NCBI GenBank assembly: GCA_028751875.1
Contig: CM054158.1
Coordinates: forward strand, 15,783,973-15,847,972
Reading direction: 5' to 3'
DNA: 64,000 nucleotides
Source: Rapana venosa
Taxonomy: Eukaryota > Mollusca > Gastropoda > Neogastropoda > Muricidae
Positions 12,863 to 21,400 of this stretch are shown here, piece after piece; the stretch's first letter is position 1, and every line of letters starts with the position of its first letter. The notes beneath the pieces are model-generated. The model did no database searches and was not told the origin of the DNA. It saw only the letters and a program-made list of their open reading frames with translations. The position numbers and the translations under genes are program-made.

Positions 12863-13209
12863 TCATGCCCTCACAATAAAAGCATCTAGCCTGTCTTTGG
12901 TTTCAGTGGGTTGATAATAATCACGAAGTGTGGCTTTGTTATAGGAGAGATTTGTTTGCCTGTCGAATGTAGAGTATCTTTTATGCCCCGTCAACATCAG
13001 AAAATGTTTTTTCGGCATGTCTTGTTCAAGAAGTTTTTCATTAAAAGCGTCTAAACGGAGCAATGCTTTGTCTTTGGTATTCTGCCTGTGCTCTGTTCAG
13101 TTGTTCTATTGCTTTATCATGCCTCTTCCTTTCTTCGTCTGAATGAAGTTTAGAAATAGATGCTACCTGTAAAAGCAAGTGCGTTAACTACAGCACCACC
13201 AACCATCAT
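12863..13209 (-). pseudogene. Polinton-associated coiled-coil/membrane gene remnant
   Basis: The start at 13209 gives MMVGGAVVNALAF, followed after frameshifts by a charged helical region with DEERKRHDKAIEQL and RLDAFNEKLLEQDM, ending near DYYQPTETKDR. A short hydrophobic N-terminus, a central charged coiled coil and a (D/S)-x-Y-x-P-(S/T)-E motif are typical of a family of unknown function that I recall repeatedly beside Polinton integrases in cnidarians and molluscs. At least one frameshift lies between the N-terminal part and the open piece 12863-13063. Role unknown; it may be a virion membrane or scaffold protein. Confidence 0.45.
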
Positions 13210-13229
13210 CACTAAAGAAGCTATTTTTA

Positions 13230-13460
13230 TTATGGACTAATATTTTCTGGAATGTTTCCCTGCTTAACCAAGAAGTCTTTTGTAACAATGGATGCTGTTA
13301 CAACCGCAACTAGCTTGGCGCTATCCTCAAAGTCTAGTTTTCCTAAATCAGCAGGCTTCATTTTTAGACGGCTCTTTCCTAACATAGTATAGCCGACACT
13401 AAGACTGCCAATAACGGCAGCGTAGGTAGGACCAATGACTGCAGTGTTTTCTGTACTCAT
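13230..13460 (-). CDS. Small hydrophobic Polinton-associated protein, 76 aa
   Basis: An uninterrupted ORF with its own ATG, unlike most of the element. The N-terminal half is hydrophobic (IGPTYAAVIGSLSVGYTML), the middle is polar with lysines (SRLKMKPADLGKLDFED), and a second hydrophobic segment (SAKLVAVVTASIVTKDFLV) precedes the C-terminal GNIPENI. The two-hydrophobic-segment layout ending in G-x-(I/L)-P-x-(D/N)-I is one I associate with small membrane proteins next to the preceding gene in other invertebrate Polintons. It sits 20 bp upstream of that gene on the same strand. Function unknown. It could still be a dead gene without a stop. Confidence 0.45.
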   Translation of the reverse strand: MSTENTAVIGPTYAAVIGSLSVGYTMLGKSRLKMKPADLGKLDFEDSAKLVAVVTASIVTKDFLVKQGNIPENISP

Positions 13461-13496
13461 ATTTTACTATAAGTTAAATTATTTAATAAATATCTT

Positions 13497-13650
13497 TTAA
13501 TACGTCTGGAATGGATCGTTGTCAGGCTGTTTGTATGGCAGTGGTTGCGGTTTTGGATGTGGTTTTCGCTTTTGTTCATTGTTGGGGTTCTTGTCTTGCT
13601 GGTTTCTTTGTTGCTCCATATCTCTATAGGCTGTATAACCAATTCCATAG
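13497..13650 (-). pseudogene. C-terminal fragment of a proline/glutamine-rich gene
   Basis: Reading the - strand gives a hydrophilic tail, MEQQRNQQDKNPNNEQKRKP then PKPQPLPYKQPDNDPFQTY, ending at a TAA at 13499-13497. It lies just upstream of and in line with the small - strand genes, so it probably belongs to the same element. The 5' part above 13650 is not readable as one frame. I do not recognise the family. Confidence 0.3.
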
Positions 13651-13876
13651 CTGTTATACCATATATTACGGTAAGGACTGAATTATTTGTTTTTGGTGGT
13701 GCTGTGTCTTTTTTCTGTGTTTCTATATGGCATCTTTTTTCTAATGTTTCTCCAGATAAGATCTTTTGCTTGTTGGTTGCTAAGTTTTTTCGGTTGATTC
13801 CATTCTGCTAAACCTCTTGCCAGCTTTAACTTCCCAGGTTTCTTGGTTGACAGTTTGTCACTTGTTGAAAGGGGAG

Positions 13877-14022
13877 TAGTTTTTTTTTTTTTTTTTTGTT
13901 TTTGTTTGTTTTGTTTTTGTTGTTTTTTTTTTTTTTGTTTTTTTTTTGTTTGTATTTGTTTTTTTTTTCTAGTTTTTTTTTTTTTTTTTTTTGTTTTTTT
14001 TGTTTGTTTTTTTTTTTTTTTT

Positions 14023-14055
<33 letters not shown>

Positions 14056-14160
14056 TTTTTCTTTTTTTTTTGTTTTATTCTTTTTTTTTTTTTTTTTTTT
14101 TTTTTCTTTTTTCTTTTCTTTTTTTTTTTTTGTTTTTTTTTGTTGTTTTTTTTTTTTTGC
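13877..14160. repeat. Poly-T tract with scattered G/C/A
   Basis: About 280 bases of nearly pure T broken by single G, C or A. The long phenylalanine-rich frames across it are artefacts of composition. It separates the Polinton-like genes from the LINE fragment that follows. Read on the - strand it is a poly-A, perhaps from an old retrotransposed tail, but length and purity may be inflated by sequencing error. Confidence 0.85.
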
Positions 14161-14600
14161 TCTTGGTTCTTGGCATTTCTCCTGAGCTTCCTGTTGGTTC
14201 AGTGGCTGTGTTCTGTTCTTCCATCTTTCTCTATATGGTTTTAAATTTTATATGTTTTAATGTTTATCATACTAGCAGCTACTGGTGCTAACAGAGAGCC
14301 AAAACGGTATATTTAATACATATCGCAGCAAGTGTCTTCCAGGTTCTAGACAAAATAAGATCTTGTGAGAGTAATTTGCTAGTCAGCTTCTGAGTCACAT
14401 TAAAGACCCTACTTGGTGCTTTAGCATATAGACCAATAACAGTTTGCCCTAGGGATTTTCACTCATCCTTTGCTCCAAGAAGAGATTCATACCTACTAAA
14501 AAACTTATGAATGACTTGTGGTGATAACTGCTCTGCACCTGTTCAACTGTTAGTTGTGTTTCCTAGTAATTGCTTTGTTTTTACCACAAGCAGCAAGTGG
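14160..14600. other. No recognised gene
   Basis: Only fragments of open frame occur here. The sequence separates the poly-T tract from the 3'-truncated LINE fragment, and I see nothing that ties it to either. Confidence 0.35.
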
Positions 14601-14603
14601 AGA

Positions 14604-15640
14604 GTTACAATCTCCTCATCTCATTTACTATCATCGTCTTCACACCTTTTGAAAAATTCTCTTGGGGAGTTCTTGCAAATTTACTTACTTCTCTCCATAA
14701 GTTGCCCAAGATTTTTCTTTCGAGGCTTTCACATACACGATTACTATGTCTTCTTGCGATTCTTTTCGGCAATAGTCCTTGCTGTCTTCGGTCTTGGCCC
14801 AAGCTTTATATAGCTGCTTTTTTTTCTTTATGGCTCCTTCACCTCTTGGTCCACCAAGTGTAGCTTTCTTGTTTTTACCTCCACATTTCTTTGGCCCGCA
14901 AACTTCCCCCTTAAGGTGTTAAGGGAGCTGGCTGAAGGTTGTCCCAGGACTTGCTCCATGTCGAGAGTTGTTGTTATCAATGGAGTCAGTTTCACCTGAT
15001 AGCACTGGAATCTGTTTTGCACTTCTTTTTTTCTTCCAGTGAGGAGGTTTGACTTTTCAGGCTGGTTCTTCCTGCAGTTGTTATCATTTTTTCTTCTGGT
15101 ACTGGAGGCTAGGAATGACAGGCCTGTGGTCCCCCCAGTGTCAAGGTTGGCATTGGGGATGGCTTTCCTTTTGAGTCTTTGATGGCCGTTTAGTGTTATA
15201 GATCTTGCAAGTATAAAGTCGATTTGAGACGAGATGTTGGAGATCGTTTCCATTTGTACAGGTCGTAAATTTGGGAGGCTCGTGTTGGCGAAAAAGGTGT
15301 TGGTTGTGTTGATCTAGTTATGCTTCTGCACATGTTCCAGTCGTGGTTTCCGTTGTAGTTGCAAGGTGTTCTGTGGTCACTGTGGGGTCCAAGTGTTTTG
15401 TCCAGGGTTCTTCTCTCAACAACTCTGCCATTGGAAATCACCCATGACATTACAGGTCTCTTGGTCAGGTGTGCTGTTGATGAGGTCAGAGGCTCTTGAT
15501 AGAATGAGTCTTTCTCCTCTTCTTGAGTACGTAATTCGTTACACGGTGCATATGCTTGGATATAATAGACGATTTTGTTGGACTTTCTTACACTGATTTT
15601 AATCAGATCTTTCTGATAGGTGTCTGTACTCATGAGATTC
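14604..15640 (-). mobile_element. LINE fragment, family B-like: endonuclease and linker
   Basis: On the - strand the frames give part of an apurinic-type (EEP) endonuclease, with IVYYIQAYAPCNE, GPHSDHRTPCNYNG, RASQIYDLYKW and SSQIDFILARS. After these comes the linker region KTRKLHLVDQEVKE, then RRHSNRV, where the fragment stops near 14604. The last part (14604-14815) matches the start of the LINE B insertion at 40693-40930 on the other strand, so both derive from one family. The reverse transcriptase half is absent. Several frameshifts make it inactive. Confidence 0.7.
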
Positions 15641-15764
15641 TTTTTACCAGTAGACTCTTTCATCGTTATTTCTTTTTGACTGAACGTAGATGTCATCAAC
15701 AAAAGTTCGTCGCAATTCATGTTGTCTATCTTTATCAATATATTTTGTGTAAAATAATTATTGT

Positions 15765-16000
15765 TGTTCTTGACAAGTTGTTGATAAGTTGTTAACAAGG
15801 TTGTTGATAGGAACTTGTTTATTTCTTGTCAAGTTCTTAATATAGTTCTTGTTTAAGTTCTTGATAAGTTCTTGATAAGTTCTTGGTAAGTTCTTGGTAA
15901 GTTCTTGATAAGTTGTTGATAAAGTTCTTGACAAGTTCTTGATAAGTTCTTGATAAGTTCTTGATAAAGTTCTTGACAAGTTCTTGATAAGATATTGTTT
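15765..16000. repeat. 11-bp tandem satellite (AAGTTCTTGAT unit)
   Basis: About twenty imperfect copies of an 11-base unit, with variants such as AAGTTCTTGGT and AAGTTGTTGAT. On the - strand it reads as a repetitive Lys/Asn/Leu/Ser-rich frame, which I treat as an artefact of the repeat. It lies immediately before the hairpin at 16067. Confidence 0.9.
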
Positions 16001-16066
16001 TAGCATAAATTCCCATAATTTTATAGTTTTACCCATCAAAAAATAAATTAGTATTACTTTCAGTTT

Positions 16067-16254
16067 TAGTAGAGAGATAGGGAAAAAGCCAAGTCAAGGT
16101 AAAGTGCTCTTCAAACTCACCTAGTTTTTATAAAAACATGGCAACTTTTTGGGCTGATGAGGCGCAGACGAATCGTCCCAAAGTTGCGGGGTTTTATATA
16201 AAAACTAGGTAAGTTTGAAGAGCAGTTGAGCTTGACTCGGCTTTTTCCCTATCT
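16067..16254. repeat. Long inverted repeat (hairpin) with a hammerhead-like loop
   Basis: The left arm (about 16067-16152) starts GAGATAGGGAAAAAGCC. It is mirrored by the right arm (about 16177-16254), whose reverse complement starts AAGAGATAGGGAAAAAGCC. The arms are about 80 bases with only scattered mismatches and end in GCAACTTTTTGGG / CCCAAAGTTGC. The unpaired centre is about 24 bases and carries the ribozyme-like core listed separately. LINE A abuts the right arm, its 3' repeat tail lying at about 16255-16268. It may be a foldback element or two inverted copies of a terminal repeat. Confidence 0.85.
16148..16183 (+). ncRNA. Hammerhead-ribozyme-like core (degenerate)
   Basis: The loop of the hairpin reads CTGATGA (16154-16160), then GGC-GCA-GAC (16161-16169), GAA (16170-16172), TC, and GTC (16175-16177). 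The hammerhead core needs CUGAUGA, a stem II, GAA(A) and an NUH cleavage triplet. The order fits a minimal type I motif, with stem I formed by the flanking GGG/CCC and the long arms. Two departures are visible: one mismatch in the three-pair stem II, and U instead of the usual A after GAA. Such minimal ribozymes are known in Penelope-like elements and retrozymes. Probably inactive as it stands. Confidence 0.45.
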
Positions 16255-18440
16255 CTTCATCATCATCAGACCCGTGACCTTGGCGGTCGTGGGGGAGACA
16301 CGAAAGACGATGCCGTGGTAAGCCTCCTCCATCCATCTCGGTCCTCGGCTCTGCGCAGTAGTGCCGAGTCATTCATCCTGGTTCATTCTCTGATGTTGTC
16401 CATCCATGACTTGTTCTGTCTTCCCCTCTTTCTGCCACCTTCGAGTGTTCCCTGCAGTACTGTTTTTGGCAGAGTGTTGTGGCGGGTGACGTGGCCGAAC
16501 CATGTCAGCTTTTTCTTCTTGACGATGGTGAGAAGGGATTCCTGTGGACCTGCTAGCCATGTTATTTGACTCTTGACAAATTCATTGGTCTTTCGTTCTT
16601 CCCAGGATATGACCAGTAGTTTTCTATGGCATTGTGTTTCAAATGACTGGATTCGCTTTGCTGTTTCAGCAGTCAATGTCCAGGTTTCACTTCCGTACAG
16701 CAGAATAGTCTGAATTAGGGCTTTGTAGAGCTTTAGTTTGATTGGGAAACTGATCTCTTTACTTTTCCATATGGTGGTGAGTTTTGTCATGGAATATGTT
16801 GCCATGGCTATTCTGACTTTGATTTCTGTCGTCGATCGCCCGTCCATTGTGAGTGTAGCCCCAAGGTATTTAAAAGCGTCTACCTCCTCCATTTGCTGGC
16901 CGTTTATGTAAATTTTAGCAGTGGCGTTGCTCGTGCTGTTCACAAGTACTTTACCTTTCTCCGAGCTCACCTCCATCCCATATGCTCCAGCTCTGTTCTC
17001 AAGTCTGGTCGTAAGATCTTGCAGCTCTGTGTTACTTCCGCCCATGAGGTCAATGTCATTGGCAAACCGCAAGTTGTTGAGGGGTCTGCCGCCAATGGAG
17101 ATGGTAGAGTGGAAGTCATGGAGGGTCTCTCTCATAATGTTTTCCAAGAACAGATTAAATAGGACTGGAGATAACAGGCATCCTTGTCGGACCCCAACTG
17201 TGGTTTTGAAGTAGGCTCGACTGATTGCTCAGAAGGACTGCACTGCTTGCGGTGTTTGTAAAGTGCTTGATTGGTTTGCACTAGTCCTTCTTCAATGCCA
17301 AACATTCTGAGGGACCTGCCACAGGCCTTCGTTCCATACTCTGTCGAAAGCCTTCTTGAAGTCGATGAAGTTGTGGAAGGGTTCTTGATGTTGAAGATGT
17401 TTTTCTTAAGGTTTTTGTGCAGAAAAAAATTCTGTTCGTTGTGCCCCTGCCTGCCTAAACCCAGCTTTTCCTTCAAGATGTTTTATCCCTCCTTCTTTAG
17501 TGTTAAAAAATAACTTTGAGCTGATCTTGTGGCGTGGCTGATGAGATGATTGTTCTAATTTTTGGCTTGGCGAAAATTTCCCCCTTTTGGGAGGGGTGTG
17601 AGAATTTTGTGTCCATTCTGTTGGCCCCTGTTTTGTCTCCCAAATCTTCTGAAGTAGCTTAAAATGTGTAATGATGTTTGCCCCCTGCTTGAGCGCTCTG
17701 GGTATGTTTTCTGCTCCTGGGGGGCTTTCCCATGGTAAGCTTTGGTGACTTCTTCCCCCTTTTTCCTCAGTATAGGTTAAGCAAGGGTGCACTTTTTGTT
17801 GTGTTTTTTTTCTATTTTTCTTTGTCAGGTTGTATTGGGTAGTTGTCAGTTCTTTCCAAATTCGACCCCTGTTAAAAACAGCTGAGTTTCTGTGAGGAGG
17901 TTTCCCGGGGCTGTTTAATGATGATGATTTGGTTTTTAAGTGGTTTTGTGAGTTTCTTCGGGTGTTGTATGCCCTTTTTATGTTGCCCCCCTTTATTTTA
18001 TTTTGATTCTTTAATTTATCATGTTTCCCTTTCTTTGGCCTTTAACATTTTACTTCTTCACGGATTGTTGTCTCCCGGTATTTTTGGGTGGAAAACCTGG
18101 TTTTGGCTTCGTGCTCTTCTTGTATGCAGAGGTCCAAAAATGTCTTGATAGTCCTTTGGTGGGTTTATTCCTCTGAGACCGGCACCTCCTCTGCTGTTTT
18201 CGGACTGCCTCAAAAGTTGTTGGTGAGGTCATTGATGTCTTCCCCAGGAGGGTTAATCCCGAAAAACGTCCCCCAAGCTTAGTTTGGAAGATCTCCATAA
18301 AATTGGTTTTTTTGTTTGTCCACGAAAAATTTGATAGTAGGTTTTGGGCTGTTTGTTTTTTTCGGCTTCATTTTGATGCTGCTTTTTTAAAAAAAAATGA
18401 AAAGAAGCTGAAGAATAACACGTCATACAACCAAGACAAA
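16255..18440 (-). mobile_element. LINE family A (RTE-like), 5'-truncated, copy 1
   Basis: Reverse transcriptase part of a non-LTR retrotransposon. The upstream linker/RT region (17150-18440) is readable only in changing frames, for example TFEAVRKQQRRCRSQ, SPGAENIPRALKQGANI, SLPWESPPGAENIP, FGIEEGLVQTNQALY. Then comes an open frame of 254 codons (17147-16383) covering the RT palm and C-terminal domain: SIGGRPLNNLRFANDIDL, VDAFKYLGATLTMDG, LYGSETWTLTAETAKRIQ, FETQCHRKLL, WFGHVTRHNTLPKTVLQ and GRQNKSWMDNIRE. That frame stops at a TGA (16385-16383) where the related copy at 36780 has Trp. The catalytic FADD is FAND here. The 3' end is a TGATGATGATGA repeat tail, a habit of the RTE clade. Endonuclease missing. 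Confidence 0.85.
16383..17147 (-). pseudogene. Reverse transcriptase C-terminal ORF of LINE A, inactive
   Basis: The longest clean coding frame in the window, 254 codons. It spans the end of the RT domain and the whole thumb/C-terminal region of LINE A. Two defects show it is not functional: the first aspartate of the FADD active-site motif is Asn (LRFANDIDL), and the frame ends prematurely at a TGA where the homologous copy at 36543-36930 continues with Trp. Past the stop the same frame continues as TRMNDSALLRRAEDRDGWRR, as in that copy. The Met start is internal to the ancestral polyprotein and has no meaning of its own. Confidence 0.8.
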
Positions 18441-18589
18441 AAATCAAAGTTCAAACGTTTACAAACATGGCACGCTGTAGACCAAATCTATGAATAAATT
18501 GAAATTAAATGTTTTCAAAAGCCACCAAAGGTATATACTTTAGCAGGGTGTGGGACAGATTTTGTGAGGTGGGGGGGATAGTTTGATAT

Positions 18590-19690
18590 AAAACGGAGGG
18601 GGAAATTTTTAGGTTTGAAATAAATATGTCTTGGGGGGGGGTTTTAAAAGGGTTTGTCATAGTAGGCTTTGGTAAAGAGGAGGGGAGTCTTTGGGTCGAT
18701 GGCCCCGGGAAATGGGGGAAAGAGCGGGGGCCCAAAGGTGGTTTGGTGTTCATTTTGTGGCACAAGGTATCTGCAGAGGAGGAGGAATGTGAAGGAGTGT
18801 AAGGTTAAGACTTCACAGAGGTGGAGGGTTCAGTGTTGTGGAGACATTTGTAACGAGGGTACTGATTTATAATTACATCGGTGGCAAGGCAGAGGGAGAG
18901 TCGCATGAGGGGGTAAATTTTGCTCCGATTTTTTCTTTTGGAAAATAGTCGGTGCGAAATTTTGTATCGTTGGGAAGTGGATGATTTGTGGCGCCAGAAA
19001 AAAAAGAATTGCAAAAGTGCAGACGTGAAAGAAAAAGAAAAGTGACATTTGGGTGTTGCATGGTGGCAGGGGACTTTTTGGATTCACTAATCGCCGTAAC
19101 TGATAGTAGCGGACTGCAGGTTGGGGGATGAATTTTTGCATAGAGGTGTGTTGTTGATAACAAAAACTGTAATCCAGCGTGGTTTTGGGGGCTGATGCAT
19201 TTCCCGGGTTTTATTGAAGCTGTTTTAAGGAAAGAGAGTTTTAGTTTTGGGCCCCGGCATGGCTTCTTTTTTCGCATTTAGCTGTAAATTTTTTTGTGTC
19301 ATCCAGTTTTTATATCTTCAAAGAGTGGGCCATATTTTCCAGGAGAAAGGCAGATTTTAAGGAGTAACACAGCTTTGAATCTGAGGGTATTGCGAAAATG
19401 ATGGTTGATTTATGACGTTTTATTATAGTGACAGTCGGCAGTGTAAAGGTAAACGAGCAGGGCCCTAGAACTGATCCCTGTGGGACTCCAAATTTCAGTT
19501 TGGCAGGTATTGTTTGAATCTTGTTTATTTTGCAATGTCGAAATCGGAATTTAATGTATGAATTAAACCGGTGGGGGCTGTACCATTTAAACCGAAGTTT
19601 TTTGAAGGGGGAGGAAGAATTGAGTGGTTTTGTGTTAAAGGTGTGATAAGTCGGTTAATGAAAAGGGAGACTTTCCTTTTATTTTTGTCT
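18590..19690 (-). mobile_element. CR1-like LINE fragment
   Basis: Translated on the - strand across frameshifts, this shows RT landmarks of the CR1 group in the right order: FGLNGTA (about 19600), KLKFGVPQGSVLGPCSF (about 19450-19500), GNASAPKTTLDY (19180-19215), IFQKKKSEQNL (about 18920-18955), and a C-terminal TFGPPLFPPFPGPSTQRLPS (about 18690-18740). The FADD block is not clearly readable. All frames are broken. Local consensus quality is low (many homopolymer runs), so some shifts may be sequencing error. It lies in the same orientation as LINE A, with its 3' end facing the 5' end of that element. Confidence 0.7.
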
Positions 19691-21400
19691 CTTTACTTTT
19701 AATGTGTAGATTTTCTTTTTATACTTTTTGGGGGTTTTCCCCTCTTTATTGTTTGAGGGCAGGGGGTTTTGGGGCTTACTTTAGCTTATCCCTGAAGCAC
19801 ACACACATGACAAAATTGACAAAACTGTGCCAGCGGATGGATGAAAAAAAAGCCGAGTGCTTATTTCTTTATCCCCGATATAAAAAAATAAAAAAATAAA
19901 TAAAAAAATCAATTAATTAATACAATTTAAAAAAATTCCAAAAACACATTTTCTTCGACGTTGGTGTGTGTGGTGTGGTGTGTGTGTGTTGTGTGTTTTT
20001 GTTTGTGTGTGTGTGTGTGTGTGTGCGTGTGTGACATTTGGGTTGTGGAATATTGCTTGTCCTGGGTTGTATGACTGTGTAAGGGAATGAGTTGGTGCAA
20101 GCGTTTTTTTTTGTCTCTAAAGATTAGGCTATATAAAAATTCATTTATTATTATTATTATTATTATTTAGGGTTTTGGGTTTAAAAAAAATAAAATAAAT
20201 TCTTTCTCAATGACTGTATAGGTTTGGGTTTCTTCTTTTCTTTTTTTTCTTGTTTTTTTTTTTGTGGTGTTGGTTATTGAGTTTATTTCATTATCATGAC
20301 ATTAATTTGAACGAGTATAAAAAAAAATGAGTGTTGTGGGGTCTTTTACGTTTTGGAATTTATATTTGTATTTTCTCTGAAAACACACACAACAAACCAC
20401 AACCACAACACACCCCAACAACACCCAACACAAAACACACAACCACATCTTCTTTTCTCTTCACTTTCCCCTCTTGTGTTTCTCTGTCTCTCTTTTCTTT
20501 TAAAAACACAAGCAAAGAACTTTTGCGTTTCTTCTGTTGCCAAAAAAAACTTTTTCCGTGGTTTTTTTTCCTTTTTTTTTATGAAGTTTTGCTTTTTTTT
20601 TGGTTTTGTTTTGGTTTGGGTTTTGGGGGTTTTTGTTGTTTTTTTAGGGAGGACTTTCGGTTGTTCCCTTCCCCCTTTTTGTTGCCCTTTTTTTTTTTGC
20701 TCTTTGGGTTCTTGCTATTTTTTTGGTTGTTTCTGTGTTTTTGTTTTGCTTTCTTTTTATTGTTGTAATTTTTTTTTTTTTTTTTCTTTTTTTTCTCTCT
20801 TTCGGTGATTTTTGTGGGGATTTTTGTGTAGATATTTTTTCCGTAAGCTGTGTAAGTGTTTGTATGGCTTTATTTTATTTTATTATCATATTATCCTTAA
20901 GGGCGGGGACTCGTGTAAAAAAGCAATGGGTGCTTATTTATTATCCTCGAAAAAAATAAAAAAATTTTTTTTACCTTTTTTGTTTTCTTATAGTATGTGT
21001 ATCCCGGGTAAATGATTCATACTTTATTACTGTAATACTTTATTGGTTTTTGGTTAATTTAATGAATGCCCCATTTAATATCTTATTGTTATATGTAACA
21101 AGTTGTGTTCCCTTTGCAATGCGTTGTATTTATTTTTTTGCTTATTAATTTGGTTGTTGCTATTTTTTTGGTTTTGTTGTTATTCTTGTTGTTGTTGTTT
21201 GTTTGTTTTTTTCTTTTTTTTTTTTTCTGGTGTTTTTTTTTTTTTTTTTTGTTTTTTTTGTTTTGGGGGGGTTTTTTGAAGGGGGGGGGGGTATTTTTAG
21301 ATTTTTTTAATTTTGTTTTCGTCAATATTGAATGTCTAAAAGTCAAAAAAATGTATAGAAAATTTTTTAAAGTTATATCCTCCTTGTAGATTTTCATTAG
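19690..21400. other. Low-complexity T-rich and (GT)n region
   Basis: It holds a (GT)n run (about 19965-20035), an ATT run (20150-20170) and long T-rich stretches (20230-20280, 20560-20860, 21180-21280). Phenylalanine-rich frames on + and lysine/threonine-rich frames on - are products of composition. No gene found. Homopolymer excess suggests poor consensus. Confidence 0.7.

Larger units (their letters stand above)
2880..13700. mobile_element. Decayed Polinton/Maverick-like element
   Basis: Polintons are large self-synthesising DNA transposons with virus-like genes. This interval contains remnants of a family B DNA polymerase (+ strand, 8.04-11.47 kb) and a retroviral-type integrase (- strand, 11.83-12.79 kb), the pair that defines the group. 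With them are several genes that in my recollection accompany Polintons in cnidarians and molluscs: a structural-protein remnant (5.43-6.15 kb), a membrane-type remnant (7.14-7.8 kb) and small - strand genes (12.86-13.65 kb). Most frames are broken by stops and indels, so the element is dead. Sequence quality here looks better than in the noisy parts of the window, so the damage is probably real. The termini are not resolved, a packaging ATPase and protease are not clearly seen, and the limits given are those of the recognisable genes. Confidence 0.8.

Noticed and set aside
13843..14291. Phenylalanine-rich ORFs of 131-133 codons
   Set aside because: Pure composition effect of the poly-T tract.
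15758..16039. 93-codon repetitive ORF
   Set aside because: Translation of the 11-bp satellite.
16255..16300. Second hammerhead motif at CTGATGATGATG
   Set aside because: It is the LINE A repeat tail; no stem II or GAA follows.
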